From the NCBI RefSeq assembly GCF_000495815.1, contig NZ_AWGE01000014.1:1-64000 (forward strand): a stretch of DNA of 64,000 nucleotides, in the 5' to 3' direction. This DNA is from Asticcacaulis sp. AC466. Lineage in GTDB: Bacteria; Pseudomonadota; Alphaproteobacteria; Caulobacterales; Caulobacteraceae. Positions 16,254 to 27,669 of this stretch are shown in pieces (the first letter of the stretch is position 1; each line of letters begins with the position of its first letter). The position numbers and the translations under genes were made by a program. A model generated the notes under the pieces. That model had not been told where the DNA came from. It saw only the letters and a program-made list of their open reading frames with translations, and did not search any database.

Positions 16254-17602
16254 TTCGGCCAGCGTCCTTGTGGCAGTCCTGTCAGCAATTCCAGGCTGAT
16301 GGTGAGTTCGGAAATATCCTGCTCGGCCTGATAGACCTGGCTTTGTTTGTCGCGCAGCGCCTGGGCGGCAGCCTCGGCGGTGGCGGGGGACAGGTCTCCG
16401 CGCTCTGCGGCTTTGGCCGTCTTGTCACTGAAGCCCTGTACGGCCGGCAGGTCTGCTAGTAGCCGTTCGCGTTGCGCGCGCAGCCGCATGATCTCCGTCA
16501 CGGCGGCGGTGATATCGGTGCGGGTCTGGAACAGGCGGGCGTCGTATTCGGCTTTCAGCGCGGCGCGGGTGGCGCTTTCCACAGCGATGCCGCCGCGGTT
16601 GCGGTTCCACAGGGGCAGGGTGAAATCGACCGCCGGACCTACCAGTACATTATTCGCGGAGTCCCGATTGGCGTTGAGGGTGAGATTCAGCGCCGGAAAC
16701 TGATCCAGAACCGCCTTGTGCAGCGCGTTTTCCTGTGCGGCATAGCCGTCACGCAGGGCCGCCAGATCGCTTCGCTGGGTGATGGCAAAATCTACCAGTG
16801 TCGTATAGGGCGGCGGAGTATCCGGCAGGACCGCCGGGGCCAGGGTCAGGGTGGTTTCGGGCGGAAGGCCCAACATGCGGGTCAGTTCAAACCGCGCGGC
16901 CGCCAGGCTCCGCTGGCTTGTCGTGTATGCCTCCGTGGCGGCCGCCGCGCCACTGCGCGCGGTTTGCAACTGATCGCCGGCGAGATCGCCCCGGCCTGCA
17001 GCGCGTGAAGTTCGCTCCAGAAGGCTGTCCTGAGCGGACTGGCTGACAGCGTTTATGGCCAGTTGCCGCTCTAGCAAGGCAATGCGAACCGCCTGCAGGC
17101 GGGCTTGACCGGCAGTTTGCCATTCGGCCCAGGCGAGATCAAGATGCACCTGCCGGCTAGCGGCCTGGGCTTGTGCTTTCACGACGCCGCGTGTGCGAAG
17201 GGCATTGAGATCAAGACCAAGGGCGGCCGTCAGATTCGCCAGCGTATCCGGCCCGGACAGGACGCTGTCGCTGCCGAGGCTGAAACTGGGATCGGGCATC
17301 AGACCGGCGGCAAAGGCTTGCGCATCGGCCACATCGGCACGGGCGCGCAGGGCCTTCAGATCGGGATTGGCGATGACCGCCAGCGTGGCGATGGCGTTGC
17401 CATCCAGCGGTAGCGATAGATCGATGGTGACAGGGGAAAGATAGGGACGTGCTGTGCCGTCGGCGAGATACGCCTGCGAGGTCACAGGTGGGACTTTAGC
17501 AAGCGGATCGGGCGCGTAGCGGGCGCAGGCGCTAAGGCTGGCGACCAGCGCCACGACAAGCAGGGCGCGCCCGCAGGCAGGCTGTAAGCGTATGGACACC
17601 AC
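16250..17602 (-). CDS. TolC-like outer-membrane efflux lipoprotein
   Basis: A protein of 450 aa with a signal ending in the lipobox LSAC, then two repeated outer-membrane-efflux domains with long Ala/Gln-rich helices (about residues 65-250 and 265-450). It has the sequences FTLPLWNRNRGGIAVESATRA and NPDLKALRARADVADAQA typical of this family. The start is GTG, 2 bp after the beta-propeller stop, so it is translationally coupled. It completes the tripartite pump with the adaptor and RND subunit that follow. Confidence 0.88.
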   Translation of the reverse strand: MVSIRLQPACGRALLVVALVASLSACARYAPDPLAKVPPVTSQAYLADGTARPYLSPVTIDLSLPLDGNAIATLAVIANPDLKALRARADVADAQAFAAGLMPDPSFSLGSDSVLSGPDTLANLTAALGLDLNALRTRGVVKAQAQAASRQVHLDLAWAEWQTAGQARLQAVRIALLERQLAINAVSQSAQDSLLERTSRAAGRGDLAGDQLQTARSGAAAATEAYTTSQRSLAAARFELTRMLGLPPETTLTLAPAVLPDTPPPYTTLVDFAITQRSDLAALRDGYAAQENALHKAVLDQFPALNLTLNANRDSANNVLVGPAVDFTLPLWNRNRGGIAVESATRAALKAEYDARLFQTRTDITAAVTEIMRLRAQRERLLADLPAVQGFSDKTAKAAERGDLSPATAEAAAQALRDKQSQVYQAEQDISELTISLELLTGLPQGRWPK

Positions 17603-17604
17603 GC

Positions 17605-18621
17605 TTATGGCCCCACCACGAGTACGGCAAAGGTGTCGGGCACGATGGAGGGTTTTTTGCCCGGCGCTTCCGGTGGGCCATAATCGGCGAAGGGCAGATA
17701 GATGCGGCCCGTATCGGGGTCGAGCGCCGCCGTGCGCGCGCCCGGCCGGGTTGTCACCACATCGATCACTCTTGGCGCGCCATCAAAACTGATGACGGTG
17801 AGGGCGCCAGCGCCGGATGGGATATAGCCTCGCTTCGTTCGGGCATCATAGAGGGCGCCGTCGGCATGCAGACCAATGGGCAGGCGCGCCACCTCGGCAC
17901 CGGTATTGGCATTGGTGACGCGGGCAAAGCCATTATTGCAGGCGGACAGAAGCAGGTTTTGACCCGAGATAAGCGCCAGGCCGGACGGTTCATCGCAATC
18001 TTCCAGCGGGTAGGTCGCCTTCACCGTCAAGGTCTTGGTGTCGATGATGACGATGGCGTTCTTGTCCTCAAGATGGGTGTAAAGAAGGCCATTGCCATCG
18101 GCGCCGCCGCTTTCCGGCGCGCCGGCAAGAGGTATTTTCCCCGTCGGGCGGCGGGTCGCCGGGTCTATCACGTCGATTGCGTTGCCGGCATTGTCGAGGA
18201 CGAAAATCGCGCCGGTCGCCGGATCGCTGATGGCGCCATCGGGCTTGCTTCCGGTCGGGATATCGCCCAGACGGGCCCCTGTCAGGGCATCGACGAATGT
18301 CGCTTGATTTAGCTTGCCCTGGGTCAGTAACAGGGTCTTGCCGCCATCAAGCGGCAGGGCGATATGCGCGCCATTGGCATCCGCGAGGTGCGGCGTGATC
18401 GCACCGGTCACGGTATCTATCGCGGCAATGCTTGTGCCGTGGGTGACGTACAGGCGTTTCGTGACCGTATCGAAATTGGTATAGTCCCAGCCACCTGTGC
18501 CGCCGATCTTGTAAGTCTCAATGATTTTCAAGCCGCTGTCGCCGGCAAGGGCAGGGGAGGTCGATAAAATAGCGAGTATGGAAGCAGCGGCAAGGGCGAA
18601 TTTCATGGGCCAGGCTTTCAT
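17605..18621 (-). CDS. Secreted YVTN/YncE-like beta-propeller protein, first gene of RND operon
   Basis: A protein of 338 aa with a signal peptide (FALAAASILAILSTSPALA) and repeated propeller blades such as KRLYVTHGTSIAAIDTVTG, GAIFVLDNAGNAIDVIDPAT and GLLYTHLEDKNAIVIIDTKT. YncE-like propellers are periplasmic, non-catalytic binding proteins. The gene opens a four-gene operon with the efflux channel, adaptor and pump. A second in-frame ATG at 18606 gives an equally good signal peptide. A TTCAG-type element lies just upstream. Confidence 0.85.
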   Translation of the reverse strand: MKAWPMKFALAAASILAILSTSPALAGDSGLKIIETYKIGGTGGWDYTNFDTVTKRLYVTHGTSIAAIDTVTGAITPHLADANGAHIALPLDGGKTLLLTQGKLNQATFVDALTGARLGDIPTGSKPDGAISDPATGAIFVLDNAGNAIDVIDPATRRPTGKIPLAGAPESGGADGNGLLYTHLEDKNAIVIIDTKTLTVKATYPLEDCDEPSGLALISGQNLLLSACNNGFARVTNANTGAEVARLPIGLHADGALYDARTKRGYIPSGAGALTVISFDGAPRVIDVVTTRPGARTAALDPDTGRIYLPFADYGPPEAPGKKPSIVPDTFAVLVVGP

Positions 18622-18650
18622 GTTGTTACGTCTATGTCTTAGACTCCCAA

Positions 18651-18669
18651 TATGAAGGCAAACTGAAAT
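18651..18669 (-). promoter_or_regulatory. TTCAG/TTCAT tandem element upstream of the RND operon
   Basis: On the minus strand TTCAG and TTCAT start 11 bp apart (complements TGAA at 18653 and CTGAA at 18663). It is a slightly degenerate version of the element before the response-regulator and PepSY genes, about 30-45 bp before the first gene of the efflux operon. Confidence 0.45.
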
Positions 18670-18715
18670 TTAAGTCTTCTGGCCTAAATATTCCCTTTTA
18701 CTTTGGCAATTAGGA

Positions 18716-19171
18716 TCAGCTTCGCCAGGCGACGAGGATAGCGCCTATAGCGATCAGTCCGACCCCCAGCCAATTGGGCGGTGACAGTTTTTCCCCCAGA
18801 AACAATACGGCGAATACGGCGACGAAGACGACGCTCAACTTGTCGACCGGGGCGACACGGGCGGCGTCCCCCAGCTTGAGTGCGTGGAAATAACAGAACC
18901 ATGACGCGCCTGTCGCCAGGCCGGAGAGGATAAGAAACTGCCAGCTCCGGCTGGAAATACTGGTCGGGGCTTGCCAGCTCTGCGTCACCACAACCATCAA
19001 ACCTGCGGCGATGACGATGACGATGGTGCGAATAAAGGTGGCCATGTTCGAATTGACGGCCGCGACTCCCACCTTGGCGAAAACGGCTGTAAGGGCGGCA
19101 AATATCGCCGATAATACGGCCCAGAACGGCCAGGAAAGGGTAACAGATTTCACGTCAGATTTCCCTTTCAA
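18716..19171 (-). CDS. Small EamA-family membrane protein (half-length DMT transporter)
   Basis: A protein of 151 aa with about five membrane segments and one EamA domain (WPFWAVLSAIFAALTAVFAKVG ... FLGEKLSPPNWLGVGLIAIGAILVAW). Full DMT exporters have two such repeats in about 300 aa. This half-size form is a known group that probably works as a dimer. The final GEKL...GVGLI..GAIL motif is complete, so it is not truncated. Substrate unknown. It lies just upstream of the RND operon but is separated by its promoter region. Confidence 0.8.
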   Translation of the reverse strand: MKGKSDVKSVTLSWPFWAVLSAIFAALTAVFAKVGVAAVNSNMATFIRTIVIVIAAGLMVVVTQSWQAPTSISSRSWQFLILSGLATGASWFCYFHALKLGDAARVAPVDKLSVVFVAVFAVLFLGEKLSPPNWLGVGLIAIGAILVAWRS

Positions 19172-19480
19172 GGCCGGAGCATGTCAAGCCTGACGGAGCA
19201 TAGACCTAATGCCAATTCCTAATGCCAATTTTGGCTACGCGTCAATCTGGCAAGGTGAAGAGGCCTTCTGCTGACGTGGAAGATTGGCTACGAAAACAGC
19301 TGTAAACAAGTCTATGCGACGTTCGTAAACTGGTCGCACTTGCGCAAGTTCTAAATGCGCGCGGCGTAGTTTTCGTGACGAAAGGCGTCATTCTCGCAAG
19401 GGGCTGGTCATTTTTTCTAAAGCATTGTACGAGACAGTATCGTTACGTGATCGTTTGCGTCGCTCCCGCTCAGGGCTCTG
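19172..19480. other. Intergenic region before the first czc operon
   Basis: About 310 bp without a convincing gene. It holds a short direct repeat (CTAATGCCAATT twice near 19207 and 19219) and, presumably, the promoter of the czc operon, but no clear -35/-10 pair or regulator site could be recognised. Confidence 0.4.
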
Positions 19481-19903
19481 ATGAAATTAGTAGGCAAATT
19501 CCTGCTGTCGCGCCTTTGGGCCTTCACCGCCATCCTGTTTATGGTGGCGACGCTTAATTCCGCCTACGCGGCAGTTCAAGCCGACCTTGCGATCATCGAT
19601 CATCAGACGCACGGTGATACCCGATTTGCCGACGGTGGTTGGGGCGTGCACTGCGATGGATTGATCGTCGGTTGCCAGGGACATAGAGATCCACCTGTGA
19701 ATTCCTCCGACTCTGACGCACCAGGTCAGGAGCACCATCATCATATGAGTGAGAGCAGCGCCGGAACCCTCGCCGACATGCGTGAACCGGATCGCCTATC
19801 TGCCTTCTTCTCACTTGTTCTCAGGCCCGGTGAAGCCGACAGGCTGAGCGGGCGTAATCCTGCAACCATCGACCAGCCTCCGCGTGTTCTGAGCCGCATT
19901 TAA
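19481..19903 (+). CDS. Small secreted His-rich protein heading czc operon 1 (CzcI-like)
   Basis: A protein of 140 aa with a signal peptide (about residues 1-30). The mature part has ADGGW at 50-54, Cys58 and Cys65, a HHHH run at 85-88 and DQPP at 131-134. The protein at 27209-27604 has the same elements at nearly the same positions, and it too precedes a czcC gene. In Cupriavidus, a small His-rich periplasmic protein, CzcI, occupies this place. Role inferred: periplasmic metal binding or regulation. It lies 51 bp before czcC. Confidence 0.7.
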   Translation: MKLVGKFLLSRLWAFTAILFMVATLNSAYAAVQADLAIIDHQTHGDTRFADGGWGVHCDGLIVGCQGHRDPPVNSSDSDAPGQEHHHHMSESSAGTLADMREPDRLSAFFSLVLRPGEADRLSGRNPATIDQPPRVLSRI

Positions 19904-19954
19904 GTGCAACCGCGCCAAGCTTTGGCGTGCTCAGAAACATAGCGAGAGACTTCA

Positions 19955-21235
19955 ATGATTTCCCCAAAATTGCGCCATAGTTGCGCAAAGACGATGGCCA
20001 TGCGCTTTGCTGGCCTTTCACTGGCGTGGGCGATATCCGCCTTCGCCGTTCAGGCAGAAACCCTGCCGCTTTCCGTGGCCATGACCCGCGCCGCGGAGGC
20101 AGACCTAAACCGAGAAGGTACGGCTCAAAGATTGGCGGCCGTGAAGGGCAGCCTTCTTCAGGCCGGTGTCAAACCTAATCCCAGTCTGGCGCTTGAGGTT
20201 GAGAATGCCGTTGGCTCAGGTCCTTACAGCGGTATTGACCGCGCCGAAACCACACTGAGTTATCAGCAAGTTCTGGAAAGTGGCGCTAAACGGCAGGCCC
20301 GGATAGAGGTGGCGTCAATAGAGCGCGATCTGGTCGTTGCCGAGGGGCGGATCCGGTCATTGAACCTTATGGGCGAGGTCGAGGGGGTTTGGATTGAAGC
20401 CGTCGCCGCCGAGGCTGAGGTCCGTATCGCCGAAGAACGTCTCAAACTGGCAACCGATACCCAAGGCGAAATTACAAGACGGGTCAAAGCCGCCCGCGAC
20501 CCGCTTTTTGCAGGTTCCCTTGCAGATGCAGATGTCGCACGCGCGCAGATCACCCTGGATCAATCGAGGCAGATCGCGGCATCCTTTAAAGAAAGGCTCG
20601 CCGCCTATTGGGGCGGCACGACGGCGTTTGATCTTGACCCGGCCTGGCTTGAGGACCTCACGGCATCAACGGCGCTGCCAACGATCATGGAAACGCCGGA
20701 TATTGAACGCCTTCGGGCACGCCAGCGTATAGCAACGGCACAAATCAAACTGGAAACGGCGAGAGGTGTACAGGACCCAACCTTGTCCGCTGGGGTTCGT
20801 CATTTCAAGGCGGATGGCGCTGTGGCCTTTGTGATAGGCGGATCTCTGCCAATTGGCCGCTATGACACCAATAAAGGGGCTATTGAGCGCTCTCGTGCCG
20901 ACGCCCTGGCGGCTGCCACAGATATCGAGGCGAGTGACCGTGTTCGCATGCGGGACATTGCTGCGATCACGCCGAGGCTTGTCAGCTATGCCGAGGAGGT
21001 GAAACGGCTCGACGCCGAGGTTATCCCAAAATCCCAGCGCGCCGTCTCTCAGGTACGTGAAGGCTTCGCGCGCGGTGGCTTTACCTATCGTGATGTCATT
21101 GGCGCGCAAGACGCGCTCATCTCCATCAAAGAGCGCCGTCTGTCTGTGCTCAAAACCTTTCATCTGGAACGCGCCCGCCGTGAGCAACTGGCTGGCCAGT
21201 GGGTTCCCCTCATTCCCGTGCAGGAAGCGAACTAA
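19955..21235 (+). CDS. czcC: CzcC-like outer-membrane channel of heavy-metal efflux
   Basis: A protein of 426 aa with a signal peptide (cleavage near residue 34, VQAE) and the outer-membrane efflux fold: KPNPSLALEVENAVGSGPY and the Q-x-LESGAKR motif (about residues 105-115), typical of CzcC/CusC-type channels, where it reads Q..E.GGKR. It provides the TolC-like exit duct for the CzcBA pump encoded next. Its stop overlaps the czcB start (TAATG). Confidence 0.9.
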   Translation: MISPKLRHSCAKTMAMRFAGLSLAWAISAFAVQAETLPLSVAMTRAAEADLNREGTAQRLAAVKGSLLQAGVKPNPSLALEVENAVGSGPYSGIDRAETTLSYQQVLESGAKRQARIEVASIERDLVVAEGRIRSLNLMGEVEGVWIEAVAAEAEVRIAEERLKLATDTQGEITRRVKAARDPLFAGSLADADVARAQITLDQSRQIAASFKERLAAYWGGTTAFDLDPAWLEDLTASTALPTIMETPDIERLRARQRIATAQIKLETARGVQDPTLSAGVRHFKADGAVAFVIGGSLPIGRYDTNKGAIERSRADALAAATDIEASDRVRMRDIAAITPRLVSYAEEVKRLDAEVIPKSQRAVSQVREGFARGGFTYRDVIGAQDALISIKERRLSVLKTFHLERARREQLAGQWVPLIPVQEAN

Positions 21236-22518
21236 TGTTACATAAAATGAATCCGAGCAACCGACGTTTCTGGCTGGCCGGCGCGGCGGTATTGGCGATG
21301 ACCGGCCTTGTCGCCTGTTCCGATAAGAAGGCTGTCAAAGATGAACATGGTCATACCGAAGCGGGCCATGAGGAGGGCGCGGAAGAGACGGCCAAGGGAC
21401 CGCATGGCGGCCGCTTGCTGGAAGACGGCGACTTTTCGCTTGAAGTCACTATTTTTGAAGATGGCGTCGAACCTGAATTCCGCTTTTATCCTTACCTCAA
21501 GTCCAAGCCGCTCGATCCAAAGTCGGTAACGGTCAACACCACCCTGACGCGGCTGGGCGGCAAGGTCGATAGCTTCAGCTTCGCACCCGAAGGCGATTTC
21601 CTGAGCGGGCAGGGGGTGGTGCGTGAACCGCATTCTTTCGATGTCGCCATCAAGGCGACGCATAACGGCAAGGTCTCCACCTGGTCCTACCAATCCTACG
21701 AAGGCCGCACGACGATCGCACCGGACGCGGCGGTCAGCGGGGGCGTGGTGGCGGAAGCGGCAGGTCCGGCCGTTCTTGCTGAACGCATCGACATGTCGGG
21801 CAGGGTTGAGATTACCCCAGAAGGCAAGAGTGAAGTGCGTGCCTGGTATCCGGGTCGCATTATGTCGATGAACGGCGAACTGGGGCAGGCGGTACGCAAG
21901 GGGCAGGTTCTGGCGCGGGTCGAATCGAGCGAAAGCCTGCAAACCTATTCTATCCCGGCGCCGATCTCCGGCGTCATCATGGAAAAGAACGCCAATGTCG
22001 GCGGCGTGGCCTATGACAGCCCGCTGTACGTGATTGCCGATCCTAATTCATTGCATGCCGAGTTTTTTGTTTTTCCGCGCGACGCCGAGAAGATCAAGGT
22101 CGGCCAGGACGTTGAAGTGCGGACGCTAAGCGGGGACACCAAGCTATTGGCGAAGGTGGAATCACTTCTCCCCAATGCTGATCCCACCACACAGACCCTG
22201 ATGGCCCATGTTCACCTGCCGCCTGGGGCCTCGGCCAATTTCCGTTCAGGACTGGGCGTCGAGGGCAGCTTCGTCGTCGGATCGCAAAGCGTTCCCTTAG
22301 CGGTTCGGACCGAAGCGATCCAGCGCTTCCGAGACTTTCAGGTGGTGTTCGCCAAGGTCGGCAACACCTACGAGGTGCGGATGCTCAAACTTGGCCGTCA
22401 GACGCCGGAATGGACCGAAGTCCTCGACGGCCTCGTAGCCGGTGAGGTCTATGTCACCAAGGGCGCCTTCCTCATCCGCGCGGACATCGAGAAGTCCGGC
22501 GCGAGCCACGATCACTAG
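21235..22518 (+). CDS. czcB: CzcB-like periplasmic adaptor with His-rich N-terminus
   Basis: A protein of 427 aa. It has a lipobox LVAC, then a metal-binding-type acidic/His segment (DEHGHTEAGHEEGAEE), a beta-sandwich domain (about residues 60-165), barrel-sandwich halves (VRAWYPGRIMSMNGELGQAVRKG and SIPAPISGVIMEKNANVGG), and the C-terminal domain with VRTEAIQRFRDFQVVFAKVG. The extra N-terminal domain and His cluster are characteristic of CzcB/NccB adaptors. The ATG at 21235 has AGGAAG upstream. It feeds metal to CzcA and docks to CzcC. Confidence 0.9.
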   Translation: MLHKMNPSNRRFWLAGAAVLAMTGLVACSDKKAVKDEHGHTEAGHEEGAEETAKGPHGGRLLEDGDFSLEVTIFEDGVEPEFRFYPYLKSKPLDPKSVTVNTTLTRLGGKVDSFSFAPEGDFLSGQGVVREPHSFDVAIKATHNGKVSTWSYQSYEGRTTIAPDAAVSGGVVAEAAGPAVLAERIDMSGRVEITPEGKSEVRAWYPGRIMSMNGELGQAVRKGQVLARVESSESLQTYSIPAPISGVIMEKNANVGGVAYDSPLYVIADPNSLHAEFFVFPRDAEKIKVGQDVEVRTLSGDTKLLAKVESLLPNADPTTQTLMAHVHLPPGASANFRSGLGVEGSFVVGSQSVPLAVRTEAIQRFRDFQVVFAKVGNTYEVRMLKLGRQTPEWTEVLDGLVAGEVYVTKGAFLIRADIEKSGASHDH

Positions 22519-25692
<3,174 letters not shown>

Positions 25693-25706
25693 ACTCAGCA
25701 TCGAAC

Positions 25707-25735
25707 CGGGACGTGCCCTTATCAGGTACGTCCCG
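25707..25735 (+). terminator. Hairpin downstream of czcA copy 1
   Basis: An 8-bp perfect stem (CGGGACGT / ACGTCCCG) with a 13-nt loop, 15 bp after the czcA stop. There is no T run, so it is a weak candidate terminator. The rest of the gap up to 25969 shows no recognised feature. Confidence 0.4.
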
Positions 25736-25969
25736 AGCCGATGCGAACTTAAGCTGGCACTCATTGGCTTGTTGCATAACGCGAACGACGGCCACTCTGA
25801 CGAGGTCACGGGTGAACCATCTTGCGACCGATGGGTCTTTGAGGCTTGTAGCCGCAAGACGCGGTGTTAAGGTTGACAATTAGAGCCATTCCTCTGTCGG
25901 TCACGTCGGGACGGGTCGTGCGAGATTGGAAATGGCCTGCATACCACGGGGAATAAAGAAGACTACCAT

Positions 25970-27097
25970 ATGGCAAAAGCTCTCAACATAACGCCGACCG
26001 TTCTCGATGTGCTCGTGATCGGAGGCGGACAAGCCGGTTTGGCAGCCGGCTATCACTTAAAAAAGACCGGCCTGACCTTCCGGATCATCGAACGTGCCCC
26101 GCGCGTAGGTGATAGTTGGCGGAGCCGGTACGATTCCCTTGTGCTGTTTACGCCCAGACATCAAACCGCCTTGCCAGAACGTCCTATTTCGGGAGATCCT
26201 GCCGGCTTTCCAAGGCGTGACGAGGTCGCTGACTATCTTGAAGACTACGCCTTGGCGTTTGACCTGCCTATCACGCTTAAGACGGCTGTCATAAAGCTCA
26301 AACGGCTGCCAACCGGTTACTTTGAAGCTGTCCTGTCGTCCACCCATCGCGTGCTGGCGAAGACGGTGATCATCGCCGAGGGAACGTTTCAAAAAGCGAT
26401 AATCCCTAAAGAAGCGCGCGGACTCTCCAATAAGGTCGCCCAGCTCAGCGTAGAAACCTACCGCAATCCAAGACAGGTGCCACAGGGGCCCGTCCTCGTC
26501 GTTGGCGACGGTGCCAGCGGTCGCGAGATCGCGGCTGAGCTGGCAAAAACCCACCCGGTGCAGCTTTCGAGCGGTCATAAAAGGACCCTTTTTCCGGAGA
26601 GGTTCATGGGACGCAATATCTGGACGTGGCTCTCCATGGCCGGCTTCCTTACGGCCCCTCGGAAGTCCGCCCTGGGACAAATGATGATGAAGATGGAGCC
26701 GATACCGGACCGCGCCAAAAGTCTGAAGGCCCTTCGGGCTATGGGTATAGACCTCAGGCCTAGATTGATTTCGGCTGACCGGGAAACGGTCACCTTTCAG
26801 GACAAAAGCGCCTCGACCGTCCGGACGGTCATTTGGGCGCGTGGTTATGGGCGGCAGTCGTCATGGGTGGATGTGCCGGGCTCGAAAGACCTGAATGGAA
26901 ATCCAATACATAGCGATGGCGTGTCCCCGGCTGAGGGGCTTTACTATATGGGCCGGCCCTGGCAACGAAACTGGGCATCGGGTCTCATGCTGGGGGTAGG
27001 GGCTGACGCTGAGTTCATCGTTGCGAAAATCCTAGCCAGCGGAACCATCGCGCCGACACCGAGGTCGCACAATATCCGCCAGCAAGTAAATAAGTAA
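25970..27097 (+). CDS. CzcO-like flavoprotein monooxygenase/NAD(P)-binding oxidoreductase
   Basis: A protein of 375 aa. It has an N-terminal FAD-binding Rossmann motif GGGQAGLAAGYHL (about residues 19-31), the sequence IIERAPRVGDSWRSRYDSLVLFTPR, a second nucleotide-binding motif VVGDGASGREIA (about 180-191), and WARGYG near 290. This layout matches the flavin monooxygenase-like group that includes CzcO (often called TrkA-like or CzcD-associated). The reaction is unknown. It lies between two czc operons with its own gap on both sides (277 bp and 111 bp). Confidence 0.85.
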   Translation: MAKALNITPTVLDVLVIGGGQAGLAAGYHLKKTGLTFRIIERAPRVGDSWRSRYDSLVLFTPRHQTALPERPISGDPAGFPRRDEVADYLEDYALAFDLPITLKTAVIKLKRLPTGYFEAVLSSTHRVLAKTVIIAEGTFQKAIIPKEARGLSNKVAQLSVETYRNPRQVPQGPVLVVGDGASGREIAAELAKTHPVQLSSGHKRTLFPERFMGRNIWTWLSMAGFLTAPRKSALGQMMMKMEPIPDRAKSLKALRAMGIDLRPRLISADRETVTFQDKSASTVRTVIWARGYGRQSSWVDVPGSKDLNGNPIHSDGVSPAEGLYYMGRPWQRNWASGLMLGVGADAEFIVAKILASGTIAPTPRSHNIRQQVNK

Positions 27098-27112
27098 CGA
27101 AATATTATATCG
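27098..27112 (+). promoter_or_regulatory. AT-rich near-palindrome before czc operon 2
   Basis: A 15-bp imperfect palindrome (CGAAATATTATATCG) lying about 100 bp before the first gene of the second czc operon. It could be a metal-regulator operator, but no equivalent was found before the first czc operon, so the assignment is weak. Confidence 0.25.
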
Positions 27113-27208
27113 TATCGTAAAAACTCAAAACTAAGCAAAAAGCAGGGAAACGTCTTGCTTGAGAAATAGCAACTTGACATCAACGCAAAGTGAAACGATT
27201 TTGGAGAC

Positions 27209-27604
27209 GTGATTACAGCGCTTCGAACTTGTCTGATACGCACCCGTGCGATCATTGTCTTCTGCCTGGTGGCGTTGACAATCGGTGCGGCTGTATCTTC
27301 AGCGCACGCTCAGGTTCTCAATCTCTCCCATGTTGCCACCGGTGAAGTGATTACGGCAGATGGCGGATGGACGTCCCCTTGCAATCCTGAGCTTGAAGCT
27401 TGCTCCAGTTCCGACGGATCTGAGTCCGGCTGTCTCCGATGCCTGCATCATCATCACTTCGGTGAGTCGCAGTTTAATACGGTGTTGGCAGAGCTTGGTG
27501 ATAGCGCAGCGACGTTCCGCCCTTTGAGCGTCTTTGGGATTAACCGCCAGCCTGCCATTAAGTCGGCAGGCCTGTCCGCCGCTGACCAACCTCCGAAAAT
27601 TTAA
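27209..27604 (+). CDS. Small secreted His-rich protein heading czc operon 2 (CzcI-like)
   Basis: A protein of 131 aa, starting at GTG with GGAGA just upstream; the tight spacing makes the exact start uncertain. A signal peptide ends near AHA at residue 34. It shares ADGGW at 50-54, Cys58, Cys65, a HHHH run (80-83) followed by ES, and DQPP at 126-129 with the protein at 19481-19903. It has extra cysteines (Cys75 and Cys78) in CLRCLHHHH. It is proposed to be a periplasmic metal-binding accessory of the following CzcCBA pump. Confidence 0.65.
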   Translation: MITALRTCLIRTRAIIVFCLVALTIGAAVSSAHAQVLNLSHVATGEVITADGGWTSPCNPELEACSSSDGSESGCLRCLHHHHFGESQFNTVLAELGDSAATFRPLSVFGINRQPAIKSAGLSAADQPPKI

Positions 27605-27669
27605 CCGACGCACTTTAAGCGCGCGCGGCGAAGCCGTTGCGCCTCGGTTTCATTTTCAGAGGATTTCTC

